A DNA stretch of 64,000 nt from Sporosarcina luteola (GCF_023715245.1 NZ_JAMBNV010000001.1:930001-994000); one strand, 5' to 3'; shown: positions 37,618-45,857, counted from the first letter of the stretch. Made by a program: numbers and translations. The notes: generated by a model not told the origin, from the letters alone.

Positions 37618-37706
37618 ATCAATTCTCCTTTTAGCGATTGTTTTACTCATTATCATACCTATTGCAATGTATTCATGCATGTCGGAGTGGAAAGGAAGGT
37701 GCAGCC

Positions 37707-39080
37707 ATGACTGTAAATGAAGAACTTCGTGATGAAAGTATTATCGACGAAGAAAAACTGATAAATTCATTGGAACAGCAAGATATTAAAACATTCCGTG
37801 ATGAATATTTAATGCTTCACCCGTATGACCGAGCTGTTTTCTATGAGAAGGTGGAGCCGGGTCATCGAAAGACAATGTATTACTTCCTCTCTCCGAAAGA
37901 GTTGGCGGAGATATTCGAGACAAGTGAAATCGATGAAGATGAATACAAGCAGTTCCTTCAGGAGATGGACACGACATATGCCGCCGAAATGATCTCACAG
38001 ATGTTCGTCGACAATGCGGTAGATGTCCTGAAAGAACTTGATAAAGCACAGATTGCCAGCTATTTGACGCTAATGAACAAAGAAGCGGCTGCACAGATCA
38101 AGTCCCTCTTGCATTACGAAGAGTATACCGCCGGTTCGATCATGACGACGGAATACGTTTCGATTCCACAAAATTCGACGGTGCGCTCCGCAATGACAAT
38201 CTTGCGGAATGAAGCTCCATCTGCCGAAACCATCTATTATGTTTTCGTAGTAGATGAAGATAACCGTCTGACTGGCGTCGTTTCACTTCGTGACCTGATC
38301 ATTACGGATGAAGATACGTTAATCCAATCAATTATGAATGAACGTGTCGTCAGCGTCCTTGTCTCGGATGACCAGGAAGATGTTGCAAGGATGACCCAGG
38401 ACTATAACTTGTTAGCGGTCCCGGTCGTCGATTTCCAGCAGCATATGCTTGGAATCATTACAGTCGATGACGTTATCGACGTTTTAGATGAAGAAGCATC
38501 CGATGACTATTCCAAACTTGCTGCCGTATCCAATATGGACTCTTTTGACAAAACTTCGTTTGATGCAGCAAAGAAAAGAATTCCATGGCTGATCATCCTG
38601 TTAGTGCTAGGCATGCTGACGGCAAATCTAATCGACTTATTCACGGATACGATTTCGCAAGTCGCTCTACTGGCAGCATTTATCCCCTTGATTGCGGGAA
38701 CTGCCGGTAATAGCGGAACGCAAGCACTTGCTGTAGCAGTTCGCGGTATCGCGACTCGTGATGTCGAGGATGAAAGCAAGTTCAAGTTGTTGCTGCGGGA
38801 AGCAGGCACCGGCCTCATAACCGGGCTCGTTTGCGCGATTTTTGTCGTTGGCCTCATATTCATTTGGAAGCATGAATTCATTATCGCATTACTCGTTGGT
38901 GCTGCGATTTTCGTTTCCATCTTTGTCGCGACAATTTCAGGATCGTTCATTCCATTGTTCATGCACCGGATGAAGATTGACCCTGCCGTAGCATCAGGCC
39001 CATTCATCACAACGCTGAACGACGTCATCAGCATCATCATTTATCTTGGATTGGCGACAATGTTCATCAGCAGCCTGTGA
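37707..39080 (+). CDS. mgtE: Magnesium transporter MgtE
   Basis: A dimeric Mg2+ channel of the inner membrane. The 457-residue protein has an N-terminal superhelical domain (1-130), two CBS domains (about 135-250, with [14 protein letters not shown] and [10 protein letters not shown]) that sense Mg2+, and five C-terminal helices including the pore segment [29 protein letters not shown] precedes the ATG. No M-box riboswitch fits in the short upstream gap. It replaces the yjbQ gene of B. subtilis at this location. Confidence 0.96.
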   Translation: MTVNEELRDESIIDEEKLINSLEQQDIKTFRDEYLMLHPYDRAVFYEKVEPGHRKTMYYFLSPKELAEIFETSEIDEDEYKQFLQEMDTTYAAEMISQMFVDNAVDVLKELDKAQIASYLTLMNKEAAAQIKSLLHYEEYTAGSIMTTEYVSIPQNSTVRSAMTILRNEAPSAETIYYVFVVDEDNRLTGVVSLRDLIITDEDTLIQSIMNERVVSVLVSDDQEDVARMTQDYNLLAVPVVDFQQHMLGIITVDDVIDVLDEEASDDYSKLAAVSNMDSFDKTSFDAAKKRIPWLIILLVLGMLTANLIDLFTDTISQVALLAAFIPLIAGTAGNSGTQALAVAVRGIATRDVEDESKFKLLLREAGTGLITGLVCAIFVVGLIFIWKHEFIIALLVGAAIFVSIFVATISGSFIPLFMHRMKIDPAVASGPFITTLNDVISIIIYLGLATMFISSL

Positions 39081-39094
39081 AGTTGGGGAAGAGA

Positions 39095-39122
39095 ACTTCA
39101 TTCCCGATAGGCGCATATACTA
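39095..39122 (+). promoter_or_regulatory. Sigma-K promoter of cotO
   Basis: AC at 39095-39096, a 17-bp spacer and CATATACTA at 39114-39122 (consensus CATANNNTA). Transcription should begin near 39129, just before the ribosome site AGGGGG at 39131. Confidence 0.8.
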
Positions 39123-39143
39123 CGGACAAAAGGGGGAATCAAC

Positions 39144-39530
39144 ATTTCCTACAATGAACCGTTGCTATTTGTGCAGGGGCCTCCCGTCTATGTGAAGATG
39201 ACTGTTTTAGAGGAAGAAAGCACCTCCGTATTTAACCCGAACGATGGATTGACGAGGGAGACGATCGACATCTTGCCATCCAATCTAACGGCAAGCCAAG
39301 TTGTCAACCCCGTCGTTATGAACAAGTTACGCTATTTAAGTGAACCTTTCCAGAAGCAGGCATATACTCCTCTCCAATTCATCATCGATGGGAATACCGT
39401 CAAAGGGGCAATTCAAAAAGTAGAGGATAGCTTTGTGTGGATTGAATCTGAAGACAAGATTACCGAAGTTGAAATAGCAAAAATAGAGGATATCTTATGG
39501 CGGGGGCAGCCATTTGACACGAGATCATGA
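39144..39530 (+). CDS. cotO: Spore coat protein CotO-like, probable ATT start
   Basis: The 128-residue protein has an N-terminus beginning PLLFVQGPPVYVK (compare the recalled MPLLYIVQP of B. subtilis CotO) and a C-terminal domain with PLQFIIDGNTVKGAIQKVEDSFVWIES resembling the CotO C-terminus; the repetitive middle of B. subtilis CotO is missing. The gene precedes cotZ-like DNA as in B. subtilis. ATT 39144 lies seven bases after AGGGGGA; the first standard in-frame start, TTG 39162, has no ribosome site and would cut into the PLLFV motif. Identity moderately sure. Confidence 0.68.
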   Translation: MSYNEPLLFVQGPPVYVKMTVLEEESTSVFNPNDGLTRETIDILPSNLTASQVVNPVVMNKLRYLSEPFQKQAYTPLQFIIDGNTVKGAIQKVEDSFVWIESEDKITEVEIAKIEDILWRGQPFDTRS

Positions 39531-39570
39531 AAACAAGGCAGACCGGAGCTATCGGTCTGCCTTGTTTTTA
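39531..39570 (+). terminator. Rho-independent terminator of cotO
   Basis: AAACAAGGCAGACCG and CGGTCTGCCTTGTTT form a 15-bp stem immediately after the stop. Confidence 0.95.
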
Positions 39571-39590
39571 TATGGCTACAGATGGTACAT

Positions 39591-39848
39591 GGGCTCAATT
39601 TTTCCGTCAAGGACTCCATTATTCGTGCAAGGGCTCCATTATTTGATTAAGGGCTCAATTAATCGCACAAGGGCTCCATTATTTGATTAAGGGCTCAATT
39701 AATCGCACAAGGGCTCCATTATTTGATTAAGGGCTCAATTAATCGCACAGGGGCTCAATTATTTGATCAAGGGCTCAATTAATCGCACAGGGGCTCAATT
39801 ATTTGATCAAGGGCTCAATTAATTGCACAAGGGCTCCATGATTCTGCG
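39591..39848. repeat. 20-bp-period array E1 (GGGCTCAATTAATCGCACAA type, about 13 units)
   Basis: About thirteen 20-bp units; many alternate between tails ATCGCACAA and TTTGATTAA, so part of it is a 40-bp higher-order repeat (GGGCTCCATTATTTGATTAA plus GGGCTCAATTAATCGCACAA). It follows the cotO terminator. From 39849 to 40035 I see only AT-rich DNA with a TACAAT -10 box near 40012. Confidence 0.92.
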
Positions 39849-40035
39849 AAGATTCTTCCGGAAAGTTCTTTTTAGATTGTCAAAAGCATTATCTGCGAAT
39901 TTTCCTACTGGAATTCGAGGAATCCTCCCGCAAGATAGAGATTTTGTCAGGACAAATACGTAGTCATTTCGACAATTTAAGTCAGACTATTCCCAATTAC
40001 TTCAACTCAAGCTACAATGAGTATGAGGTGATGAA

Positions 40036-41016
40036 GTGCTAATAAAAAAACGCGAAAAGAATATTGAGATTGACGGATTGATTGCTTTAGAAAAACGAAT
40101 AGGAAAGGGAGATGTGAATAGGCAGAGAATAGAAGAACGACTTTACAATTTACAAGCGGGGTTTTCCGGAGAAACTCAATACGACAAATACTTAGCAGAA
40201 TTTAAACCACCTTATCCTCATGCTATTTTGCATGACGTTACACTATGTGACGATGATGTCTTTTTTCAAATGGATTCCATTTTGATTACACCCGCTTTCA
40301 TCCTGATTTCAGAAGTGAAAAATATCGCGGAAAAAATCATCGTAAAATCAAATCCGCTTCAATTTATAAAGGAATATTCGAATGGAAGACGATTGCCATT
40401 GAAAAATCCAATCGTGGAATTGGATAGGAAGATATTTCACTTAGAAAGTTGGTTAAAGAAAAGAAATATAGACATTCCGATAAAGGGAATCGTTGCTTTT
40501 GCCTATAATAATGAACTATTAATTGAAGAAACTCCTAGTATGGACATCATGTTTACCTACGAAATTTCCGCACACCTAAGAACATTACCGGTAACTCGAG
40601 AGATTCTCAACAAGCCGGAAATTCACCGCTTAGCCAAAAAAATCAAAAGCAGTCATCAAGAATTCAATCCTTTTCCCATGATAAAAAAATACAACATACA
40701 TCCTGCACATATTAAACCAGGTGTAATTTGCCCTGTTTGCAACAAACTTCACATGATGTGGGAGCAGAAAAGGTGGAATTGTTCACATTGCGGGCACAAC
40801 GGGAAAAATGACCATGAGCATGCTCTTCAAGATTGGTCGATGCTCATTAAGAACAATATTACAAATAAGGAATTCTGCTATTTTACAAAACTCGAAAGCC
40901 GGCACGTCGCCAAAAAGATGTTAGCTCGGTCACCTATAGAACTAAATGGATTCGGTGCAGGTGCAAAATATGAAATCCTTTTGCCATCGTCAATACATGT
41001 TAAATCGAAACAATAG
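40036..41016 (+). CDS. NERD domain (nuclease-related) protein with C-terminal zinc ribbon
   Basis: The 326-residue protein has an N-terminal NERD domain (about residues 50-170: FSGETQYDKYLAEF, HDVTLCDDDVFFQMDSILIT, ISEVKNIAEKI), which resembles restriction-like nucleases and keeps Glu/Asp/EVKN positions. A zinc ribbon (CPVCNK and CSHCGHN) sits at about 239-260. Cellular role is unknown; the domain occurs in plasmid and chromosomal DNA-processing proteins. The gene is visibly more AT-rich than its neighbours and lies between two related 20-bp arrays. GTG 40036 follows GAGGTGA. Confidence 0.85.
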   Translation: MLIKKREKNIEIDGLIALEKRIGKGDVNRQRIEERLYNLQAGFSGETQYDKYLAEFKPPYPHAILHDVTLCDDDVFFQMDSILITPAFILISEVKNIAEKIIVKSNPLQFIKEYSNGRRLPLKNPIVELDRKIFHLESWLKKRNIDIPIKGIVAFAYNNELLIEETPSMDIMFTYEISAHLRTLPVTREILNKPEIHRLAKKIKSSHQEFNPFPMIKKYNIHPAHIKPGVICPVCNKLHMMWEQKRWNCSHCGHNGKNDHEHALQDWSMLIKNNITNKEFCYFTKLESRHVAKKMLARSPIELNGFGAGAKYEILLPSSIHVKSKQ

Positions 41017-41159
41017 TTTGTTGTTTGATGGTCAAAAGCATTTGGCGCGAGAAATGATATCAATTTGAAAGTGAATGTACCCCGCGACATCCTTAGCGCA
41101 GTAATATGCATAGCAATTTCTGAATTCATTCACGCCTCATGCTATAAGGGGAGTCACAA

Positions 41160-41395
41160 GGGCTCAATTAATCACGCAAGGGCTCCATTATTTGAACAAG
41201 AGCTCAATTATTCGTGCAAGGGCTCCATTATTTGAGCAAGGGCTCAATTATTCGTGGCAAGGGCTCCATTAATTGAACAAGGGCTCCATTATTTGATCAA
41301 GAGCTCCATTATTCGCACAAGGGCTCAATTAATCATGCAAGGGCTCCTTTATTCGATCAAAGGCTCAATAAATCGTGCAAGGGCTCCATTACTTC
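41160..41395. repeat. 20-bp-period array E2 (GGGCTCMATTATTCG type, about 12 units)
   Basis: Twelve units of 20 bp (one is 21) with the same GGGCTCCATT/GGGCTCAATT start as array E1, on the other side of the NERD gene. It lies between that gene and the terminator of the convergent cotZ-like gene. Between 41017 and 41159 nothing is recognised. Confidence 0.92.
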
Positions 41396-41403
41396 CATAA
41401 AAC

Positions 41404-41440
41404 CGAAAAACTGCCCGATCGGAGTTCGATCGGGCAGAGT
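41404..41440 (-). terminator. Rho-independent terminator of the CotZ-like gene
   Basis: Minus strand: CTGCCCGATCG and CGATCGGGCAG arms with a five-base loop, then TTTTTCGG. Confidence 0.9.
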
Positions 41441-41460
41441 CAGCATCACAGGTTATTCTT

Positions 41461-42015
41461 TCAATCTTCGTCACAATCGATGAAAACGTCTTTTACGCAT
41501 TGGATAGCACAGAAGCATTTTAGATCAACAGTTACGCAAGTGCCTGTCGCTTCGAAGTTTTCGACTTCGCAAATTGCGTCGAGATCCAATTTGCCGCCTT
41601 TGAACAAGTCGACTTTTCTACCTCTGGCATCACGCGGTTCGAGTACTTGGATTGTTGCACAGCAATTGTCGAATATGTTTTGAACTCTGAAGAAAATCGA
41701 GAAACATGTTGTACAGTCTCTTCGACCTTGTTCGGAGGTTGCGTTCTCACCATCTTCGAACCTTCTTCTTCTCTTAAACATTGCTTTGAATGGATTACCT
41801 TTTTCGTCCAATAGCATAAAGACGCGCGTATTGGCTCGTTGTCTAGCAGGGCTTACAAGGCTACCGAGCGGAGTCAGGAAACAATCAGTTCTGCAATCGT
41901 CGCAATCAAGATCGTCGCGAATATCTTGCACGCGCTTAATGGCACGAACAACCTCGCAAATGCAACTTTCGTGGCGCCGTACATCACTGACATCTTCATT
42001 TCTTCCACATCCCAT
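41461..42015 (-). CDS. cotZ: CotY/CotZ family spore coat (crust) protein
   Basis: A 184-residue cysteine-rich protein with about 20 Cys residues; pairs and clusters appear at CICEVVRAI, CDDCRTDCF, CTTCFSIFF, NCCATIQVL and CFCAIQCVKDVF. This matches CotY/CotZ, which form the disulfide-linked spore crust. AGGAGGTGG precedes the ATG. In B. subtilis cotO, cotZ and cotY are adjacent; only one such gene is present here, and whether it is cotY or cotZ cannot be settled from the sequence alone. Confidence 0.86.
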   Translation of the reverse strand: MGCGRNEDVSDVRRHESCICEVVRAIKRVQDIRDDLDCDDCRTDCFLTPLGSLVSPARQRANTRVFMLLDEKGNPFKAMFKRRRRFEDGENATSEQGRRDCTTCFSIFFRVQNIFDNCCATIQVLEPRDARGRKVDLFKGGKLDLDAICEVENFEATGTCVTVDLKCFCAIQCVKDVFIDCDED

Positions 42016-42044
42016 TCATTCCACCTCCTTTTCTCAACTCCCTA

Positions 42045-42053
42045 TACCTTATG
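42045..42053 (-). promoter_or_regulatory. Sigma-K -10 element of the CotZ-like gene
   Basis: The minus strand reads CATAAGGTA (consensus CATANNNTA), with an ACC about 15 bp upstream as a weak -35. Fits late mother-cell expression of a coat gene. Confidence 0.6.
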
Positions 42054-42089
42054 CACTTGATTGCTCAGGTCTAGGGCAAACATCACGAT

Positions 42090-42120
42090 TGAATAAAAAA
42101 CTAGTGCGATCACCATACTG
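42090..42120 (+). promoter_or_regulatory. Sigma-G promoter of the lipoprotein-spoVA operon
   Basis: TGAATA (42090-42095), an 18-bp spacer and CATACTG (42114-42120) match the forespore sigma-G consensus (TGAATA and CATACTA). Confidence 0.85.
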
Positions 42121-42133
42121 TTAAAAAAAGGGG

Positions 42134-42535
42134 ATGGTGGATATTCGTCAATTGATCATGATGCTATGCGTGCTTCTTCTACTGTCCGGATGTATGCCGA
42201 ATGAATTCAAATTCGAGAACCATACAGAGGAAGACGCAAGCAAAGCGGAAGAGTTATTGAAGAAGGAAAAGCGCGTCAAAGGGGTTGCTGCTCTGTTCCA
42301 CGAAGATCATTTGCTCGTTGGGATTCGCGTGAAGACCTTTTCCAGGTTCAATAAAAGGAAAATAGCCAGTGAAATCGAAAAGAAGCTAAAGGAAGAATAC
42401 CCCGATTTAGCAGTTTTCGTTTCTGCGGATAGCAAGATTTTAAATGAAACGAATAAGCTCATCTTGAAAAAAGATGAAAAAGGATTGAAGAAGAAAATCC
42501 ATCATTTGATATCACTAGCGGAGGAAGAGACATAA
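42134..42535 (+). CDS. YhcN/YlaJ family sporulation lipoprotein
   Basis: The protein of up to 133 residues has a lipobox LLLLSGC (Cys at about residue 21) and a small alpha/beta domain rich in Lys and Glu, with VKGVAALFHEDHLLVGIRVK typical of YhcN/YlaJ proteins found in the spore inner membrane. AAAAGGGG directly precedes ATG 42134; the close spacing leaves the exact start uncertain. Its TAATG overlaps the spoVAC start, and a sigma-G promoter precedes it, so it is forespore-expressed with the spoVA genes. Confidence 0.85.
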   Translation: MVDIRQLIMMLCVLLLLSGCMPNEFKFENHTEEDASKAEELLKKEKRVKGVAALFHEDHLLVGIRVKTFSRFNKRKIASEIEKKLKEEYPDLAVFVSADSKILNETNKLILKKDEKGLKKKIHHLISLAEEET

Positions 42536-42990
42536 TGGATAAAGATAAATATGCAAAACTGGAGCAAAAGATCTCGCCGAAACCGCCGCTGCTCAAAAAT
42601 GTCATTAAAGCATTTCTCGTAGGCGGAACCATCTGCCTTATCGCCCAGTTCATTGCACTTTTCTATATGACCTTCTTCGATTTTACTGAACGGACAGCGA
42701 GCAATCCGACGGTGGCAACGATGATTTTCATTGCCATGCTGTTAACCGGGTTTGGAGTTTATAAGAAAATCGGACAGTTCGGCGGAGCGGGTGGGGCAGT
42801 CCCGATAACCGGGTTCGGGAATGCAGTCGTGTCAGCGGCGATCGAACATAAGTCGGAGGGCTTTGTGTTAGGAGTCGGTTCTAATATTTTCAAGCTGGCT
42901 GGGTCGGTCATCGTGTTTGGCGTCTTTTCAGCCTTCCTTGTCGCGCTGATTAAGACCATATTAGTGAAGATGGGGGTCGTTTCATGGTAA
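42535..42990 (+). CDS. spoVAC: Stage V sporulation protein AC
   Basis: A 151-residue inner-membrane component of the SpoVA channel that moves calcium dipicolinate in sporulation and germination; SpoVAC itself acts as a mechanosensitive channel. Visible features are KAFLVGGTICLIAQF, GFGVYKKIGQFGGAGGAVPITGFGNAVVSAA and SEGFVLGVGSNIFKLAG. The ATG overlaps the upstream stop, and it overlaps spoVAD by seven bases. Confidence 0.96.
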   Translation: MDKDKYAKLEQKISPKPPLLKNVIKAFLVGGTICLIAQFIALFYMTFFDFTERTASNPTVATMIFIAMLLTGFGVYKKIGQFGGAGGAVPITGFGNAVVSAAIEHKSEGFVLGVGSNIFKLAGSVIVFGVFSAFLVALIKTILVKMGVVSW

Positions 42991-43985
42991 TGAAAGGTCT
43001 GTTGACATTTCCTTCGACTCCTTCCATAGTAGCGACGGGTGTGACAGCCGGACCGCTCGAAAAGAAAAGCGCTTTTCAGTCGAGTTTCGACAAAATGTAT
43101 GATGACGAACGATGCGGCATGAAAACGAATGAACAAGGCCATTCAAAACTGATGGAAGATGCTTGTATGATCGCGTTAAGCAAGGTTGATAAGATACCGT
43201 CGGATGCTGATTTTTTAGTAGCAGGGGATCTTGTCAATCAGATGACCCCATCGAGTTTCTTTGCAACGACTGTCGGCATACCGTATCTCGGGATGTTTTC
43301 AGCATGCGCAACATCGGTCTCTTCTTTACTCACGGCAGCCCTTTTGACAGAGGCAGGGATGTCGAAATTGGCCATTGCAGGTTCATCGAGCCAGCATAAT
43401 GCAGTCGAAAGGCAGTTCCGTTATCCAATTGAATATGGCGCACAAAAAGGCGCCGCAACCCAATGGACTGTTACGGCTGCAGGAGCGGCGGCCGTTGCGC
43501 CATACCAAAAAGGTCTTCCTTCCATAGAATGCGGGACGGTTGGAAGAGCGATTGATATGGGAATGTCTGATCCATTGAACATGGGAGCCGCAATGGCGCC
43601 GGCTGCCGCAGATACACTGAAACGGCATTTGACTGGTCATGGGACTTCTGCGGGCGATTATGATTTGATCATGACCGGGGATTTGGCTACGGTCGGTTTT
43701 TCAATTTTTAAAGAGCTCGTCAAAAACCAAGGAATAACGGAATTTGGAAACTTCAGCGACGCAGGTATGGAGTTTTACGGAAATAATCCGGATTTCAAGG
43801 CAGGCGCAAGCGGAGCGGGATGCTCAGCCGCCGTTTACTTTTCGGAAGTCTATCAGAAAATGAAGGACAAGGAATATAAAAAAGTTCTGCTAATCGCGAC
43901 TGGTGCGTTGCTTTCCCCAATGTCATACCAACAAGGCGAGACGATTCCGTGCATTGCGCACGCAGTCGAATTAACGATGAAATGA
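42984..43985 (+). CDS. spoVAD: Stage V sporulation protein AD
   Basis: The 333-residue dipicolinate-binding subunit of SpoVA has a thiolase/ketosynthase-like fold without catalytic use. FSACATSVSSLLTAALL marks the old active-site Cys region, and SGAGCSAAVYFSEVY and GALLSPMSYQQGETIPCIAHAV lie near the C-terminus, which is typical. It overlaps spoVAC by seven bases and is followed nine bases later by spoVAE. Confidence 0.96.
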   Translation: MVMKGLLTFPSTPSIVATGVTAGPLEKKSAFQSSFDKMYDDERCGMKTNEQGHSKLMEDACMIALSKVDKIPSDADFLVAGDLVNQMTPSSFFATTVGIPYLGMFSACATSVSSLLTAALLTEAGMSKLAIAGSSSQHNAVERQFRYPIEYGAQKGAATQWTVTAAGAAAVAPYQKGLPSIECGTVGRAIDMGMSDPLNMGAAMAPAAADTLKRHLTGHGTSAGDYDLIMTGDLATVGFSIFKELVKNQGITEFGNFSDAGMEFYGNNPDFKAGASGAGCSAAVYFSEVYQKMKDKEYKKVLLIATGALLSPMSYQQGETIPCIAHAVELTMK

Positions 43986-43994
43986 GTGGTCTGA

Positions 43995-44357
43995 TTGTTT
44001 TCGATTTACATTACTTCCTTTATTGTCGGCGGGCTTATTTGTGTCATTGGCCAACTGATGTTTGACGTGGCGAAGATGACTCCTGCACATACGCTCTGCA
44101 CTCTCGTCGTGGCGGGTTCCGTACTGGACGGGTTAGGACTATATGAACCGTTGATCGACTTTGCGGGCACCGGCGCGACAATTCCTATCACTTCGTTTGG
44201 CAACGCACTGACCCACGGAGCGCTGGCCGAGGCTGAAAAACATGGCCTTATCGGTGTTCTGACAGGGATGTTTGAAGTGACGAGTTCGGGTATCAGCGCA
44301 GCTATCCTATTTGGCTTCATTGCATCGTTTATTTTCAAACCAAAAGGATCCGTTTGA
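43995..44357 (+). CDS. spoVAEb: Stage V sporulation protein AE (SpoVAEb type)
   Basis: A 120-residue membrane protein with GGLICVIGQLMFDVAKMTPAHTL, LDGLGLYEPLIDFAGTGATIPITSFGNALTHGAL and LFGFIASFIFKPKGS, close to SpoVAEb and paralogous to SpoVAC. The start is TTG 43995 with weak GAGTGG upstream, as part of the coupled operon. SpoVAA, AB, AEa and AF homologues are absent from this cluster. Confidence 0.93.
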   Translation: MFSIYITSFIVGGLICVIGQLMFDVAKMTPAHTLCTLVVAGSVLDGLGLYEPLIDFAGTGATIPITSFGNALTHGALAEAEKHGLIGVLTGMFEVTSSGISAAILFGFIASFIFKPKGSV

Positions 44358-44398
44358 AAAAAACTGTGCAAACGCCCCCTTCTTCCCACCGCTATCTG

Positions 44399-44407
44399 CA
44401 TAGGATA
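44399..44407 (+). promoter_or_regulatory. Possible sigma-K -10 element of the YjcZ-like gene
   Basis: CATAGGATA matches CATANNNTA about 26 bases before the start codon; no clear -35 AC at the right distance. Confidence 0.4.
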
Positions 44408-44432
44408 GACGGAAGGGAAGGAGGGATTTTTT

Positions 44433-44567
44433 ATGTTCGGTGGATGCTATCCTGGCGGTTACGGCGGAGGATATGGCGGAGGAAGAGGCTCATATGGCGG
44501 TTCCACTTTCGTTCTGATTGTAGTTCTCTTCATCTTGCTTATCATTGTCGGCAGCAGCTTTTGCTAA
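44433..44567 (+). CDS. YjcZ family sporulation protein (44 residues)
   Basis: A tiny protein with a glycine- and tyrosine-rich first half (MFGGCYPGGYGGGYGGGRG) and one hydrophobic helix (FVLIVVLFILLIIVG), ending SSFC. Such YjcZ-type miniproteins are made during sporulation in Bacillus; role unknown. AAGGAGGG lies seven bases before ATG 44433. It precedes spoVIF by 15 bases. Confidence 0.85.
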   Translation: MFGGCYPGGYGGGYGGGRGSYGGSTFVLIVVLFILLIIVGSSFC

Positions 44568-44582
44568 GGGGGAGGTTAGAGG

Positions 44583-44831
44583 ATGAATGATTCGTTTTTC
44601 AAAAAGATAGAATCAAAGACTGGCGTTCCAATGGAGGAAGTATTTGCATTGGCAAATGCTATCCAATATGCCGATTTCAGCGATGAGCGGCAAGTGCGGA
44701 AAATCGTAAGAAAAGTAGGGCGCCTTGCACATAAGGAAGTCCCGCCGCATATGGAAGATGAACTAGTGAAATCAATCGTCAAAAATGGAAATTCCGTTAA
44801 TTTGAATGATATTCAGCGTATGATGGGGTGA
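44583..44831 (+). CDS. spoVIF: Stage VI sporulation protein F
   Basis: An 82-residue cytoplasmic protein, required in B. subtilis for coat assembly through GerE stabilisation. FFKKIESKTGVPMEEVFALANAI and VRKIVRKVGRLAHKEVP are typical of the family. AGGGGGAGG precedes ATG 44583. No terminator was recognised after it. Confidence 0.9.
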   Translation: MNDSFFKKIESKTGVPMEEVFALANAIQYADFSDERQVRKIVRKVGRLAHKEVPPHMEDELVKSIVKNGNSVNLNDIQRMMG

Positions 44832-44939
44832 CTCCAAACTACATGTATCTCCTTGTCCATTTGTCCTAGTGAATGAAATACGTTTAACCTATGAATCCGC
44901 GGGAAAATTGGTAGGAAGCGACCATTTTTCGGGGAATTG

Positions 44940-44967
44940 TTGAAAAACATGTTTCATATACTATAAA
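44940..44967 (+). promoter_or_regulatory. Possible sigma-A promoter of the 45.0 kb gene
   Basis: TTGAAA (44940-44945), 16-bp spacer, TATAAA (44962-44967). CATATACTA also overlaps and resembles a sigma-K -10 element, so sporulation expression cannot be excluded. Confidence 0.5.
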
Positions 44968-45014
44968 GAAGGTAAAAGGGTAAGTGAGAATATAATGTAT
45001 AGGGGTGTGGGAAA

Positions 45015-45320
45015 ATGGGCTATATCCTACCAGTCCAACCGTTGCAAGCCGAAATATACGCAAATCGGATGAATGCAGTGCGCAATAATTTTGCGTATGT
45101 CGATCGGGTGGAAAAAGTGAACATGGATCCGGACCTGATGGATAAATTCGATGATTCACTCAGGCAAGAACAGGAGCGGATCATGGAGGATGGGGAACCG
45201 GTCATCACCAAGTCCCGCCCTCCATACTTGAAGGGGTTCATTTATCCGAATCCTGCCAACCTATCGCCAGAAATTGCACATCTCGTAGGTAAAGGACTCG
45301 CAGTGAACGAATATGCGTAA
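45015..45320 (+). CDS. Conserved hypothetical protein (101 residues)
   Basis: I do not recognise the function. The soluble, acidic protein starts MGYILPVQPLQAEIYANRMNAV and has a charged middle (residues 35-60) and a proline-rich end (SRPPYLKGFIYPNPANLSP). No signal peptide or membrane segment. ATG 45015 follows AGGGGTGTGG. It stands alone between spoVIF and the convergent yjcF, so sporulation involvement is only a guess. Confidence 0.75.
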   Translation: MGYILPVQPLQAEIYANRMNAVRNNFAYVDRVEKVNMDPDLMDKFDDSLRQEQERIMEDGEPVITKSRPPYLKGFIYPNPANLSPEIAHLVGKGLAVNEYA

Positions 45321-45347
45321 CTGGATGAAGCAATGAATTGGCAATCC

Positions 45348-45400
45348 AAAAAAAGAGCAGACCTGCAACCGGCAACCGGTTTGCGGATCTGCTCTTTTTC
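45348..45400. terminator. Bidirectional terminator between the 45.0 kb gene and yjcF
   Basis: AAAAAAGAGCAGA and TCTGCTCTTTTT arms with inner CCGG pairings. Confidence 0.9.
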
Positions 45401-45419
45401 TATTGAATTGACGTACCCG

Positions 45420-45854
45420 TTAAGGAGTGATTTCCTTTTCCATTGCACGGTGCGGAATATCCGCATCCATGAATTCAGGTGACGTTACGGTATATCCGAG
45501 TTTTTCATAGAAAGGCACAGCATAGGACTGTGCGTTCAAAATGATTTTCGTCATTTCAGCGGACTTGGCATAATTTTCAAGTTCATGCATGATCAGATTT
45601 CCCAGATGCTTCCCGCGCATTTCTTTTAACACACATACCCGCTCAACTTTACCGATTCCCGGACCAATTTCACGGATGCGCCCTGCTCCGATCGGCTGCC
45701 GTTCATCATAGACGATGAAATGGGAAGCGGTATTATCGAACTCATCGATTTCAAGACTCAATGGTACCCCTTGCTCTTCCACAAAGACTTTTTTTCGAAC
45801 ATCATACGCATCTGCCTGTTCTTGCTCGGAACTGGCAATCTTCACTTCAATCAA
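45420..45854 (-). CDS. yjcF: GNAT family N-acetyltransferase YjcF
   Basis: A 144-residue acetyltransferase. VRKKVFVEEQGVPLSLEIDEFD (about 19-40), GAGRIREIGPGIGKVERVCVLKEMRGKHLGNLI (acetyl-CoA loop with RGKHLG) and LNAQSYAVPFYEKLGYTV are classic for YjcF/ElaA-like GNATs. The acceptor is unknown. It lies three bases after yjcG and forms the yjcG-F group of B. subtilis. Confidence 0.92.
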   Translation of the reverse strand: MIEVKIASSEQEQADAYDVRKKVFVEEQGVPLSLEIDEFDNTASHFIVYDERQPIGAGRIREIGPGIGKVERVCVLKEMRGKHLGNLIMHELENYAKSAEMTKIILNAQSYAVPFYEKLGYTVTSPEFMDADIPHRAMEKEITP

Positions 45855-45857
45855 TCT

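Noticed and set aside
37618..37706. M-box riboswitch before mgtE
   Set aside because: Only about 90 bases separate the divergent prpE and mgtE, and no M-box motifs are seen.
44354..44590. Arg/Trp-rich open frame of 78 codons
   Set aside because: It is the out-of-frame shadow of the glycine-rich YjcZ-like gene at 44433-44567, which has a strong ribosome site.
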